Part shown: piece after piece, positions 12,729-22,990 of the stretch
How positions within the stretch are numbered: position 1 is the stretch's first letter
Layout: each line of letters starts with the position of its first letter
Origin: Liquidambar formosana
Lineage: Eukaryota > Streptophyta > Magnoliopsida > Saxifragales > Altingiaceae
Reading direction: 5' to 3'
DNA: 64,000 nucleotides
Assembly: GCA_039720395.1 (NCBI GenBank)
Contig: CM077827.1
Location: forward strand, 23,650,375-23,714,374
Translations under genes and position numbers: made by a program
The notes under the pieces: model-generated
What the model was told of the DNA's origin: nothing
What the model saw: only the letters and a program-made list of their open reading frames with translations
The model's database searches: none

Positions 12729-14519
12729 ATGGCTGAAGAAAGAACTAGCAACCGGGGTTTCAACCTTGAGGCCGCTTTGAAAGCTATCATGGAAAAGCTT
12801 GATCACACTACCCAGGTATCCGAGACCGCACTCAAGTTAGCTCAAGACCTTCAACAGAAGAACTCTGAACCTGAATCTAGGGCCTGTGCCACTGATAACA
12901 ATCAAGGATCCAATGAGTCTGAATCCGCTGAGGAACCATTAGGAGAAGGGGGAGAACTACCCAAGACCAAGGAAGGGGAAACCAAAGCCACATCAAGGGA
13001 GAGCTCAACCATCCTGGCAAACAAGGTCGAGGCCTTAGAACGAACTCTGAAGGGAATCCGCAGGTCTGATGATATGGTGGACATCCGCACCTTGTCCTTG
13101 TTCCCAAAGGCTCGCATCCCGTTACAATTCAAGATGCCGGAGTTGGAAAAATTCGATGGGATTGGCTGTCCTAAAACCCACCTCAAGATGTATGTGCGAG
13201 CTATGCACCCTCGAGGGGCGAACGATGAGTTATTGGCTCAAATGTTTCATGAGTCATTAGCAAGTTCCGCCTTGAAATGGTTTTTGTCATTAGAGGAGAA
13301 CAGAACCAAGACTTGGGAAGATGTGTGCAATGCATTCACAGACCATTACAAGTATAACACTGAAGTGGATGTCACGCGAAGGGACTTGGAAACCACTAAG
13401 CAAGGGGTTAACGAGACTTTCTCCGCCTTCATCACTAGGTGGAGACAAAAGGCTTCTAAGATGACAGACAGACCGAACGAGGAAGAACAGATTCAGTTGG
13501 TGGTGAAGAACTTGCTGCCCGTATATCACAAGCATCTCTTTGGTCATTACTTTCCGAATTTCAAGGCTCTTGTTGGGGCTGGCACACAAGTTGAAGATGC
13601 AATCGCCGATGGAACAATCAAAACAGAGGAGGTCCTAAGGAGTCGAAGGACAAACTTTGGAGGAAAGCCCAATGCTGAGGTCAATACCATTACCCAACCC
13701 ACTCGCCCTTTCTCCCTAAATGACTCCACCTCACCTCGCCAATTCACCGAGCTATATATGCCACTCGAAAGAGTCTTTGAAAAGCTGAGAAGTCGTGACC
13801 TCCTGAAACCCCTCAACCCAAGGCCTCCACCAAACCCATTGCCCAAGAACTACAATGAAAATGAATATTGCAAGTTCCACCAAGCCAAAGGCCATCTAAC
13901 CAACCGTTGTTACCGCCTCCGCCATGAAATCCAAGATTTGCTCAACAAGCAGATCATTTCACCACCCACCGCACCAAATCGCCCAAATGTCACTCGAAAT
14001 CCCCTCCCCACTCACAATATGCCTCCTCCCAACAACATAAATGCCATCGAGCTAGGCTCGTCCCAATCCCGTCAACCCATAAGGCGGTACACGCCGCTTC
14101 CCATGACCTTGACCCAGGTTTTCCACCAATGTTGTGATAAAGGGCTTATATTGCCATGCCATTCAAAGCCGAGGCCTTCGACTCCTCACCAATTCTGTTT
14201 GTACCATCAGGCGCCCGGACATGATACGGAGGACTGTGTTATACTGAAAAAGGTAGTTCAAGACCTTATTGATCAAAAGGTTTTGGTATTGCCAAAGAAG
14301 TCCATGCAGCGACAATTGAAAGAAAGGTTCGAGGCAGGAGATCCTAAAGTGGGTTTATTGGGAGAGTCGTCCGGAAAGTTTGATTACTATGTACTCTATC
14401 CCGACCCCATCCCTGATGAGCCTATAATCCCCACAGGTTGGGATGAGTTGCCAGAGGAAGTCCAAATGGAAGAGATCGACACAATCACATGGGATGACCT
14501 CATGGGTGATGTAGGTTAG
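12729..14519 (+). CDS. gag: E1 gag (capsid, two CHHC knuckles), ends at an in-frame stop
   Basis: Gag builds the virus-like particle that packages the element RNA. The start is placed at ATG 12729 (MAEERTS) because E2 has the corresponding ATG (MADERTS) while the upstream text differs. The capsid-type region is at about residues 150-290 (FHESLASSALKWFLSLEENR, RRDLETTKQGVNETFSAFIT). Two zinc knuckles follow in the form C-X2-H-X4-H-X4-C: CKFHQAKGHLTNRC and CLYHQAPGHDTEDC. Each has histidine where the usual knuckle has its second cysteine. Translation stops at TAG 14517-14519, but the frame continues in register into protease, and E2 has no stop at that point. The stop is therefore probably a lesion in this copy. 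Confidence 0.85.
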   Translation: MAEERTSNRGFNLEAALKAIMEKLDHTTQVSETALKLAQDLQQKNSEPESRACATDNNQGSNESESAEEPLGEGGELPKTKEGETKATSRESSTILANKVEALERTLKGIRRSDDMVDIRTLSLFPKARIPLQFKMPELEKFDGIGCPKTHLKMYVRAMHPRGANDELLAQMFHESLASSALKWFLSLEENRTKTWEDVCNAFTDHYKYNTEVDVTRRDLETTKQGVNETFSAFITRWRQKASKMTDRPNEEEQIQLVVKNLLPVYHKHLFGHYFPNFKALVGAGTQVEDAIADGTIKTEEVLRSRRTNFGGKPNAEVNTITQPTRPFSLNDSTSPRQFTELYMPLERVFEKLRSRDLLKPLNPRPPPNPLPKNYNENEYCKFHQAKGHLTNRCYRLRHEIQDLLNKQIISPPTAPNRPNVTRNPLPTHNMPPPNNINAIELGSSQSRQPIRRYTPLPMTLTQVFHQCCDKGLILPCHSKPRPSTPHQFCLYHQAPGHDTEDCVILKKVVQDLIDQKVLVLPKKSMQRQLKERFEAGDPKVGLLGESSGKFDYYVLYPDPIPDEPIIPTGWDELPEEVQMEEIDTITWDDLMGDVG

Positions 14520-15854
14520 ATTGATGATATGTGGGTGAGTGATGACGAGGTAGAGCACATAACTAGAGGAGGTCGCCATTTCAAGCCTCCGCATCTAGAA
14601 TCTGACAACCCATTGGGGGACTTGGAAGGTAATCGCCACCTCGACCTGCAAGAAGAGGAGGATGAAGTGCTTAGGCAATTGAGAAAGACTAATGCCAACA
14701 TCACTATATGGGGTTTGCTCATGGCCTCTTACAAGCACCGTCAGACTATCTTGAAGTTGCTCAACCAGATACAGGTTCCTGTTGACACATCTCCAGAAAC
14801 TTTGGTGAACTTGGTGAATCCAACCTCGAAGAACTCAACCATTATGTTCTCAGAAGCAGACCTACCTAAAAGTGGACCTAGCCATTCACAAGCCATGTAC
14901 ATTACTGTCGACACCATGGGAAAGAGAGTTCCAACAGTCCTGATTGATAATGGTTCCGCTCTTAATGTGTGCCCTCTCAGAACTGCCACCGTCTTGGGGT
15001 TGGATCCAACAGACTTCACGCCATCCGGGCAAACAGTGAGAGCCTATGATAACACCCGTAGAGAGGTGATTGGAGTGGTCACTTTGCCGCTGATTATGGG
15101 GCCTACAGAATTTAGAGTGGAGTTCCAAGTGCTGGACGTCCCGTCGTGCTTCAACCTCTTGTTGGGAAGACCTTGGATTCATCCTGCAGGGGCTGTCCCT
15201 TCTTCATTACACCAAAAAGTCAAGTTCCCTTATGAAGGGGCCATTGTCACACTCCAAGGTGATTATGACTTGAAGTCGTCGGGGGTACCCATTTGCGAGA
15301 TCAAGCCCGAGCCCGTTGGGGCACCATTGTCTAGGTTCGAGTATGTTCAATGCATAGAGAAAGAGCCGGAACAGAGAGAGTTGATACCTCTCGACTTTTG
15401 CCCTCATGGCAATTTGCATGTGGGGAACATCATGAAGAAAATGAGTTTCTTCCCAGGCATGGGACTAGGACGCCGTCAGCAAGGCATACCGGCATCCGTT
15501 CAGAGCCGCATTGTCACCTATACCTTCGGATTGGGGTATGAGCCTTCCAAAAAGGACCATATGGAGATGTTGCAGAGAAGCAGAGAAAGGGTCAAAGCAA
15601 AAGCAGAAGGAAGGGCGCCAGATATCCAAATCTCGCCATACCGACCTACCTTGAATGGTTACTTTGTTAAGGAAGGGGAGGACTTCCTATTCTGTGGATT
15701 CCCCGAACCATCCATTGACAAAGCAACTAAGGCGAGAGTTCTGGGATTTGAAATATTCTTTACTGAGTGGTATCCCATTACTGCTACAATGGTTGACGAT
15801 GAAGCGATCAAGGATGACTATTGGGAAAAGAAGAACGAGGACTGGGCAGAATAG
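14520..15854 (+). CDS. E1 protease and G-patch region of gag-pro
   Basis: This is in the same frame as gag, after the 14517 stop. A retroviral-type aspartic protease domain is centred on PTVLIDNGSALNVCPLRTA, with the active-site triplet written DNG instead of DSG/DTG, followed by LLLGRPWIHPAGAVPSSLH. Next comes a G-patch-like segment (SFFPGMGLGRRQQGIPA ... FGLGYEP), an RNA-binding glycine-rich module found in some retroelement Gag-Pro proteins. The frame ends at TAG 15852-15854. Here E2 differs by several bases and reads through, so this stop could be either a lesion or a real end. Confidence 0.8.
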   Translation: MDDMWVSDDEVEHITRGGRHFKPPHLESDNPLGDLEGNRHLDLQEEEDEVLRQLRKTNANITIWGLLMASYKHRQTILKLLNQIQVPVDTSPETLVNLVNPTSKNSTIMFSEADLPKSGPSHSQAMYITVDTMGKRVPTVLIDNGSALNVCPLRTATVLGLDPTDFTPSGQTVRAYDNTRREVIGVVTLPLIMGPTEFRVEFQVLDVPSCFNLLLGRPWIHPAGAVPSSLHQKVKFPYEGAIVTLQGDYDLKSSGVPICEIKPEPVGAPLSRFEYVQCIEKEPEQRELIPLDFCPHGNLHVGNIMKKMSFFPGMGLGRRQQGIPASVQSRIVTYTFGLGYEPSKKDHMEMLQRSRERVKAKAEGRAPDIQISPYRPTLNGYFVKEGEDFLFCGFPEPSIDKATKARVLGFEIFFTEWYPITATMVDDEAIKDDYWEKKNEDWAE

Positions 15855-16037
15855 ATGGATTCGAAAGCCATGGTTACAATGTTTCAAGATATGGTTCTTG
15901 CTGTAGAGGAATCGGATCTCGAGTGTTCTTCAATTCACCATGCAGCCGTGCCGCTCCTTAATTGGCATCTTGAAGAGGGTATCATTGCAGAAGTTCTTGA
16001 GGGCGAGGATCTCGACTTACCTGATAGTAGTTTGTAG
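15855..16037 (+). CDS. C-terminal tail of E1 gag-pro
   Basis: It continues in frame after TAG 15852. The residues (MFQDMVLAVEES ... PLLNWHLEEGIIAEV ... DLPDSSL) align with the E2 protein end (MFQDMILTVEDS ... LGLPDSSL). Both elements stop at the same place, so 16035-16037 looks like the natural end of gag-pro. Its function is unknown. It could also start at the ATG at 15855 as a separate small ORF. Confidence 0.6.
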   Translation: MDSKAMVTMFQDMVLAVEESDLECSSIHHAAVPLLNWHLEEGIIAEVLEGEDLDLPDSSL

Positions 16038-16221
16038 GTTCCTTAGTAGCTTGCCTTAGCTTTCCTTTCAAATAAAGTGTGTCCGCCTAGCCCATCTTGT
16101 GGAGTTAGGAGTCATTCCCTAGTTGTGGCACATGTGTTTTCTTTTATTTGTTTTGTTTTGTTAGTTCAGTCAATAAAGTGTGTTTCTTTTCATTATTTGC
16201 AGTGTTTCCTTTCTCTCTTCT
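16038..16221 (+). other. gag-pro/pol spacer with a splice-acceptor-like end
   Basis: The spacer ends with a pyrimidine-rich run and TTATTTGCAG just before TGTTTCC and the pol ATG. E2 has TATATATGCAG before TGTCTC at the same place. An AG/GTTCC (E1) or AG/GTGTC (E2) step lies at the gag-pro stop. Ogre elements are known to splice an intron at this junction, so this may be one, but I cannot fix a donor that removes the stop codon. Confidence 0.4.
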
Positions 16222-18010
16222 ATGGATATCTATGGCATGGATATAGATCCTAGGAATGACGTCCCCCCGGAGCTCGTCGAGCAAAGGAAAAGGGGCGTTA
16301 CCGAACCTAACATGGATGAATTGGAATCAATCAATCTAGGGACAGATGAATTGCCAAGGATAATTAAAATCGGGATAACTCTCTCACCTGCTGAAAAAGA
16401 AAAGTTGATAATACTTCTAAAAGCCAATGTAGAGGCCTTCGCATGGTCTTATAAGGATATGCCTGGTATTGATCCAGATATTGTGCAACATTACATCCCC
16501 ACTAATCCCACTAAAAAGCCTATAAAGCAAAAATTAAGAAGATTAAAACCAGAATGGGCTTTGAAAGTAAAAGAAGAGGTAACTAAACAATTAGATGCCG
16601 GGTTTCTCCAAGTTGTGGAGTACCCTGAGTGGCTGTCTAACATAGTGCCTGTGCCTAAAAAAGATAGGAAAGTGCGAATGTGTGTTGACTTTCGCGACCT
16701 TAATGCTGCGAGCCCAAAGGATGATTTCCCTTTACCGCATATCGATGTATTGGTGGACAGCACGGCAGGCCATGCTCTCCTCTCCTTCATGGATGGGTTC
16801 TCCAGTTACAACCAGATAAAGATGGCGCCTCGAGACATGGAAAAGACGGCTTTTATCACGCAGTGGGGCACGTATTGCTACAAGGTAATGCCTTTTGGCT
16901 TAAGAAATGCCGGGGCTACTTACCAAAGAGCTGCTACGACCCTATTGCATGATATGATCCATAAAGAAGTAGAGGTGTATGTGGACGACATGATAGTCAA
17001 ATCTGTAAACCGGGAAGGACATTTCGCGGCATTGGAGAAGTTCCTAGAAAGGGCAAAGAAGTACAACCTCCGACTGAATCCTCAGAAGTGCGCTTTCGGA
17101 GTCACCGCAGGGAAGCTGTTGGGTTTCATGATCACTCAGAGGGGAATTGAAGTTGATCCAGGGAAGATAAAAGCTATCACGGAGATGGAGCCACCAAGAA
17201 CGGAAAAGCAGATCCGGGGTTTTCTGGGGAGAGTTCAATACATAAGTCGCTTTATCGCCAATCTGACCATGGTGTGCGAGCCAATTTTCAAGCTGCTTAA
17301 GAAGGGCGTTTCCAAGGAATGGAATGAGGATTGTCAAGAAGCCTTTGAGACCATTAAAAGGTATCTGAGTAACCCCCCAATCTTGGTTCCCCTGCGGCAA
17401 GGTGAACCATTACTGTTATATTTAACGGTTACTGAAACCGCGACGGGAGCCATGTTAGCTCAATACCTTGAAGGGTCGAAAAAGGAAAATGCCATCTACT
17501 ACTTGAGCAAGAAAATGACAGATTATGAAGTAAAGTACAATGCGCTAGAAAAGGCTTGCGTAGCATTGGTATGGGCTACCCAGAAACTCCGTCATTACAT
17601 GATGTCTTTTGAAGTCCTGTTGATAAGTCGATTGGATCCTTTGAAGTATTTGCTAGAAAAACCAGTCCTGTCGTACAGGACCGCTCGTTGGTCGCTTCTC
17701 CTCAATGAGTTCGACATAAAGTACCTGGCGCAGAAGTCCGTTAAAGGAAGTGTCATTATAGACCATTTGGCAAGCTGCCCTGTGTCGTCATCAACCCAAT
17801 TCAATGATGAGTTCCCCGACGAAGATATCCTGGAAATCAAGAAGAAGGTTTGGAAAGTCTACTTCGACGGAGCTGCAAATAGAAGAGGTTATGGCATAGG
17901 GGTGCTACTAGTCTCGCCCGAGGAAGCCTTCACGCCTTTAGCAGTCAAATTGGGGTTCGAAGCCACCAACAACATAGCAGAGTATGAGGCCTGCATCCTA
18001 GCATTGGAAG
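16222..18010 (+). pseudogene. pol: E1 pol, 5' part (RT, RNase H, start of second RNase H), cut by E2
   Basis: ATG 16222 (MDIYGMDIDPRND) matches the start of the E2 pol. Reverse transcriptase: LDAGFLQVVEYPEWLSNIVP, VRMCVDFRDLN and the catalytic YVDDMIVKS near 16975. The retroviral-type RNase H with its connection region follows (ILVPLRQGEPLLLYLT ... YYLSKKMTDYEVKYNALEKA). A second, archaeal-type RNase H then begins (VYFDGAANRRGYGIGVLL). E2 is inserted after GCATTGGAAG, inside the codon after ILALE. The reading frame resumes at 34804 (remaining G plus CT gives Ala). Joined across the insertion, the frame is open from 16222 to 36374 (3,360 bases), so this polyprotein was uninterrupted until E2 arrived. 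Confidence 0.92.
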
Positions 18011-20021
18011 TGTGAACCCCGGAAATTGGGCCCACAAGGGATTGAAAGAAAATGGGTTTGAAAAAGAAAAAGGAAAGGAGTCGCCACCTTATTTTTTAAA
18101 GGAAACAAGGAAAACCCTAAAAATCAGGTTGTTTTAGGAAAACAATTTGAATGACTCCATAAAAAAGGAAAGGCAAAAACCAATCTTTTGAAAACCAAAG
18201 AAATCGGGGATTCGGAGGCTAAGTTATGACATGGGAAGGTTCTAGGCAAAACCTATAGGCACCCATGTCACCCTTTCGGTCTCTCAGTTCATTTGGGCTA
18301 AATTAAGATCTTTCCCATACAAAAATCAGCAAGTATATCATCACAAGAATTGCATGCATATCATATATTTCATTCATCCATCTATGCATAATAAGCAAAA
18401 AAAACAGAAAAAAGAAAAAGAAGAAAAGAAAACAAAAATAAACCTAGGATGCTTGGATCCTAGAACGGACTTGAGCCTCACGAAGAGCGCCTACGTACCA
18501 TGCAACGAAATACATGGATCAAAGTCCACGTAGTTCGATTAGAACTAAGGTTAAATCCTAATACAAACCTATGGTTAAAACCCTAGGTTTCCTTATTTAA
18601 TCAAAAGACTTGAATTTGATAGAAAGTTTGATTTTAGAAAGAACTCCACAAAATAGAAATTTTAATAAAAACCAGAATTTTATTTATGAAGGAAACCTCT
18701 AATTAAACCATAGGATCATATTAAAAATTAACCCTAAATAGGGAGAAGAGAAGGGATAAGGAAGAAAGGTGAATTGGGGCACCTTCACACCCACTTACCT
18801 GAGCGCAATTACTCCAAACATTAGCTATTTCAGACATAAGCAGCCCTATTTGCCATAGGACAAATACCACACCTATTTGCACCCTTACAAGTGCTCAAAA
18901 CCATGCGAAAACACTAACATGCAAATCTGGACAGAATAGTATTATGACCTAAAATCATCCACTAAGCATGCCAATAGCAAAAACAGCAAACAATAATAAG
19001 TCCTAACATATTCCTAGAACCATATCATGCATAAAAACCCTAAAACATACTAACATGCATGCAAAACTATCATGTTTACTCCATATGAAAAACATATACA
19101 GCAAACACGAAGAAAAACCAATAAAAAAGTCTACTTTATCATGCTATATGAAAACAAACACGAAACAATGACTCTAAAACCCTAAACTCACAAATATGCT
19201 TAAAAACATACAAAACATACTTTAATCATGCTAAAACCAAACTAAACAGAAATTATATCATGCATATTAACTAACTAAAGCAATATAACATGATGAAAAT
19301 CCTAACTCTAACATGCAATGACACTAATCCTAGCACAAGGACAAACAGGAGCACAAGAATCATAACTATGCATTAAAAACCTAAAGGACAGCCCTAAAGC
19401 ATGCTAAACAGTAGATAAAAAATAGATATTCCATGTATATTAACTAGCTAGAGTGTTAATACATGATAAAAAAGTCACCTTTAACATGCAATAGGCCTAT
19501 CCTATATGAAAACCTAGTTTAAGCTTGAATAGAGAAGGAGAATACCTTATTCTCTCTCAAACACTCAAGTATTAATGCATAAAGTGGCTCCCCTTGTGTT
19601 TGTAATTGTTCGTGGCTCCTCAGGTCTTTAGAGTGAATCAAACCAACACGAATCCTCCTCTTTGTCAAAGTGGTATCACAGCAAAGAGATCAAAACTCAC
19701 TCAACTTTGAAAAGAAATAGAAAACAAAAAGAGAACAAGAGAAAAGAAAAAGTGATTCTCGTCACTTTGCAGCAGCAGCAACTTCAATCGCGTTTTTGGG
19801 TATGAAAACGTTGGATTTGGACAAAGCTTGTGAAATACAAAGTTGTAGAGAATTGAATTATCTTTCTAACAAGACCAATTTCATCAAATTCTGACTTCGG
19901 ATGAAAACGTTATGATTAAAATACGACTGCTGGTTTTCAGAAAATCTGCTGCTGAATTATGACGAATTTCACTCCCTCCAAACCCTCTTCTCCTCTCCCT
20001 TGTTTAAAGACATTAAGAGAG

Positions 20022-20029
20022 TATTTATA
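20022..20029 (-). promoter_or_regulatory. TATA box of E2 3' LTR
   Basis: TATAAATA on the minus strand. The same box lies at 33998-34005 in the 5' LTR, which would drive the element. Confidence 0.65.
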
Positions 20030-20168
20030 GCTGAAATCTGGAGTTTCCCTTTCCTTCCTGGACTAGGTTTCCTTGGAGAATAATCAAAAGGTATTTTATA
20101 ATGATAAAAGACTTCTAATCTGAATAGGAAAAGGAAATTGTCTTTTATAAAAATTGGGAGACTGACCG

Positions 20169-20232
20169 CTAACACGCATGCACATGTATCGTATGTGCGT
20201 ACACACACTCATCACATACGTACACGTGTTAG
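20169..20232. promoter_or_regulatory. Inverted repeat with a G-box in the E2 U3
   Basis: The arms CTAACACG (20169-20176) and CGTGTTAG (20225-20232) enclose alternating purine-pyrimidine text rich in CACATACG/GTATGTGCG. CACGTG at 20223-20228 is a G-box core. It sits about 150-200 bases upstream of TATA, where other family LTRs have the GC-rich double palindrome. Confidence 0.6.
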
Positions 20233-20822
20233 TGTCATGATAAAAATGGCTAATTTAATAAAATAATTTTCTTTTCATTTTAACCAAAAATCTCATGCTG
20301 TGATTCGCACTAATTCTTCAAGGATAATCCGTAAATAACCACACTAAACTCATCATCAGGCCATATCAAAATTGAACTTCATGAAACACTTTTGAGGGTA
20401 AAATGATGACTAATGAAAGTCAATTTGAAAAGATTTGGTTGGTAATTGTGAGTCAATTAGAGCTAACCCAAGGAAAGGTCAATTAACCAACTTGAACCAC
20501 ATCGAGCCATTTTAATCCCGAGCCATTGACTTACCAAATTGACACTAAAAATACCTCTTATGCATCCATATGAACTCCAATTGACAATTTGGAGATCATT
20601 CCAAGGTCAAATGAAAAGTTTGGGACTTAAAAGACGATTATGCCCCTCAAGTCACAAAAGCTCTTATTATCCCTCAAGATCAACTCCAATTTGAACCAAA
20701 ATTCATATCCATTGTCCTTGTGACTCTAGAAAACTAATGCAAGTGACTAGACTCAAAAACAAAACAAAAACATGCATGAAATGATGAGCCCTAGTAAGGT
20801 GGTGCAAAAATGGGGTGTGACA

Positions 20823-20835
20823 GAAGCCCCTCATT
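20823..20835 (-). other. E2 polypurine tract
   Basis: The minus strand reads AATGAGGGGCTTC directly before the 3' LTR. E1 has AATGAGGGGCTTA at the same position (43765-43777). This is the presumed primer for plus-strand DNA synthesis. Confidence 0.7.
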
Positions 20836-20916
20836 GGCGAACAAGTTACACTCGTGAACCAATGATAAAGAACGACCCATTTTTGGCCAAAAAGCCCGGA
20901 GAAATCACACACTGAT

Positions 20917-22520
20917 ACCAACAATGATGGGAGGTTGAAAACCTGAGACTGAAATAAGGAAGTGTACTCAAGTCATGAGTATACTTAAACCACTGGGGGT
21001 TGATGATTGTCAAGAGAAGCATATTCAAGCCACTACGAATGAACATACTTTTGAAATAGAGAAATATATTCTAGTCACGAATATATTTAACCAAGTGATG
21101 AGAATGAGATCTGAAAAGTACGTTCAAGTGACGAACGTACCTTGGAAATGGAGAAGTATATTCAGGTCACGAATATATTTAACCAAGTGAGTGACAAAAA
21201 ATCTGAGAAGTATACTCAAATGATGAGTATACCACTGAAATGGAGAAATATATTCAGGTCACGAATATATTTAACTAAGTAAGATAGAGAATGAACTGAG
21301 AAGTATACTCAAGTGATGAGTATACCATTGAAATGGAGAAATATATTCAAGTGATGAATATATTTAACCAAGTAAGTGACAAATAATCTGAGAAGTATGT
21401 TCAAGTGATGAACATACCATTGAAATGGAGAAATATACCCAAGCGATGGATATACTTAACCAAGTAGGATAAGAATAATCTGAGAGGTGTATTCAAGTGA
21501 TGAGTGTACTTTTGAAATGGAGAAATATATTCAGGTCACGAACATATTTAACCAAGTGATGAAAAAGATGCTGAGAAATATACTCAAGTGATGAGTATAC
21601 TTAATGATTGAAAAAGACTGAGAAGTACGTTCAAGTGATGAACACACTTTTGAAATGGAGAAATGTATCCAAGTGATGGATATATTTAACCAAGTAAGCT
21701 GAGAAGTACACTCAAGTGATGAGCATACCATTGAAATGGAGAAATATATCCAAACGACGGATATATTTAACCAAGTAAGATAAGAATAATCTGAGAAGTG
21801 TACTCAAGTGATGAGTACACCATTGAAATGGAGAAATATATTCTAGTCACGAATATACTTAACCAAGTAAGTGACAAGTATGTTTGAGTGATAAACATAC
21901 CATTGAAATAGAGAAATATATCCAAGTGATGGATATACTTAACCAAGTAAGTGACAAGTATGTTTAAGTGATAAACATACCATTGAAATAGAGAAATATA
22001 TCCAAGCGATGGATATACTTAAGCAAGTAAGATAGAGAATAATCTGAGAAGTGTACTCAAGTGATGAGTACACCATTGAAATGGAGAAATATATTCTAGT
22101 CATGAATATATTTAACTAAGTAAGTGACAAATAATCTGAGAAGTATGTTCAAGTGATGAACATACTATTGAAATGGAGAAATATACCCAAGCGATGGATA
22201 TACTTAACCAAGTAAGTGGCAAAATATCTGAGAAGTATACTCAAGTGATGAGTATACCATTGAAATGGAAAAAATATACCCAAGTGGTGGATATACTTAA
22301 CCAAGTAAGTGACAAATGATCTGAGACTAGGAAGCATATTCAATGGGTGAACATGCTTTTGAAATGGAAGAATATATTCAAGTGATGAATATATTCAACC
22401 AAGTATGATAGAGAATGAGAATTTGAAACTGAGAAGCATATTCAAAGGGTGAATACACTTTTGAAATGGAAGAACACATTCAAGCGATGAATATATTCAA
22501 CCAAGTAGGATGAAAAATCA
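20917..22520. repeat. E2 3'-UTR tandem array of short hairpins (about 90-bp unit)
   Basis: A degenerate tandem repeat with a period of about 90 bases, roughly 17 units. Each unit has two hairpins. One is flanked by GAGAA and CCATTGAAATGG, the other by GAAATAT and TTTAACCAAGTA. Stems of 8-11 base pairs close loops such as AGTGA or AGGTCAC. Stem sequences differ between units, but the two arms usually change together (see findings). There is no coding potential. Tandem repeats in the 3' UTR are known for Tat-lineage elements. Paired hairpins are not something I recall being described. Confidence 0.9.
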
Positions 22521-22789
22521 AGATTTGAAATGAGGATATATAATCAATTTATCAAGATTGAACAGGCATGGTGCAAGAGGAAAGTGACTTAACACATTGT
22601 CACTTGAGTTGGCATGACACAGGGGAAATATATTCAACCCTTTTGAACATAAAATCAATTCAAGGAATTGATTTCAAGATGGAATTTGATTGATTTTAAG
22701 CTCAAAAAGTGTTGAATATCTCATTTGGAAGGAGGTTTGATCACGCGTCAAGGCGAGACAAAGCGAGAAGCAAAACCAAAACAAAGTGG
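22521..22789. other. Spacer between hairpin array and gene A promoter
   Basis: AT-rich sequence without a gene or a clear repeat. It ends in purine-rich text (GGCGAGACAAAGCGAGAAG) that leads into the double palindrome. Confidence 0.5.
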
Positions 22790-22848
22790 CTTGGGTGACC
22801 ACCAGGCCTCGGGAGGCTAGCCGCCCAGGCCTGGGTGGTTACCCGAGC
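22790..22848. promoter_or_regulatory. Double palindrome upstream of E2 gene A
   Basis: The outer arms are CTTGGGTGACCACC and GGTGGTTACCCGAG. The inner palindromic text is GGGAGGCTAGCCGCCC. It lies 86 bases upstream of the gene A TATA box and most resembles the block in the truncated LTR at 2695-2777. Confidence 0.75.
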
Positions 22849-22934
22849 CCGAAGCGGAAATCCCACTTTGAATAGGAAACTTCCTATTCTGATGGGTTTT
22901 TTCCTATTTGAACTTGGATTTGTGACCTTTTCCC

Positions 22935-22942
22935 TATAAAAA
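22935..22942 (+). promoter_or_regulatory. TATA box of E2 gene A
   Basis: TATAAAAA with CACAT next to it, 48 bases before the ATG. The E1 copy has the same box at the same distance (38071-38064 to 38016), which supports a dedicated promoter for the antisense gene. Confidence 0.7.
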
Positions 22943-22990
22943 CACATCCAAGAGGTTCCTAAACCTACTTGTATTCATTCATTAGAAATT

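Larger units (their letters stand above)
18011..20822 (-). repeat. E2 3' LTR (2,812 bp)
   Basis: On the minus strand it starts TGTCACACCCC (20822) and ends GGTTCACA (18011). The TATA box is at 20022-20029. About 780 bases around the promoter core (roughly 19555-20340) do not match the otherwise similar LTR at 1279-3486, while both flanks do. This suggests exchange of the U3 core. Confidence 0.95.

Noticed and set aside
14508..14530. Programmed stop-codon readthrough at TAG 14517 in E1 gag
   Set aside because: The following bases (ATTGAT) do not resemble known readthrough contexts, and E2 has sense codons here. A mutation is simpler.
20917..22520. CRISPR-like array
   Set aside because: Repeats are degenerate, palindromic and lack unique spacers. 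The context is a plant retrotransposon.
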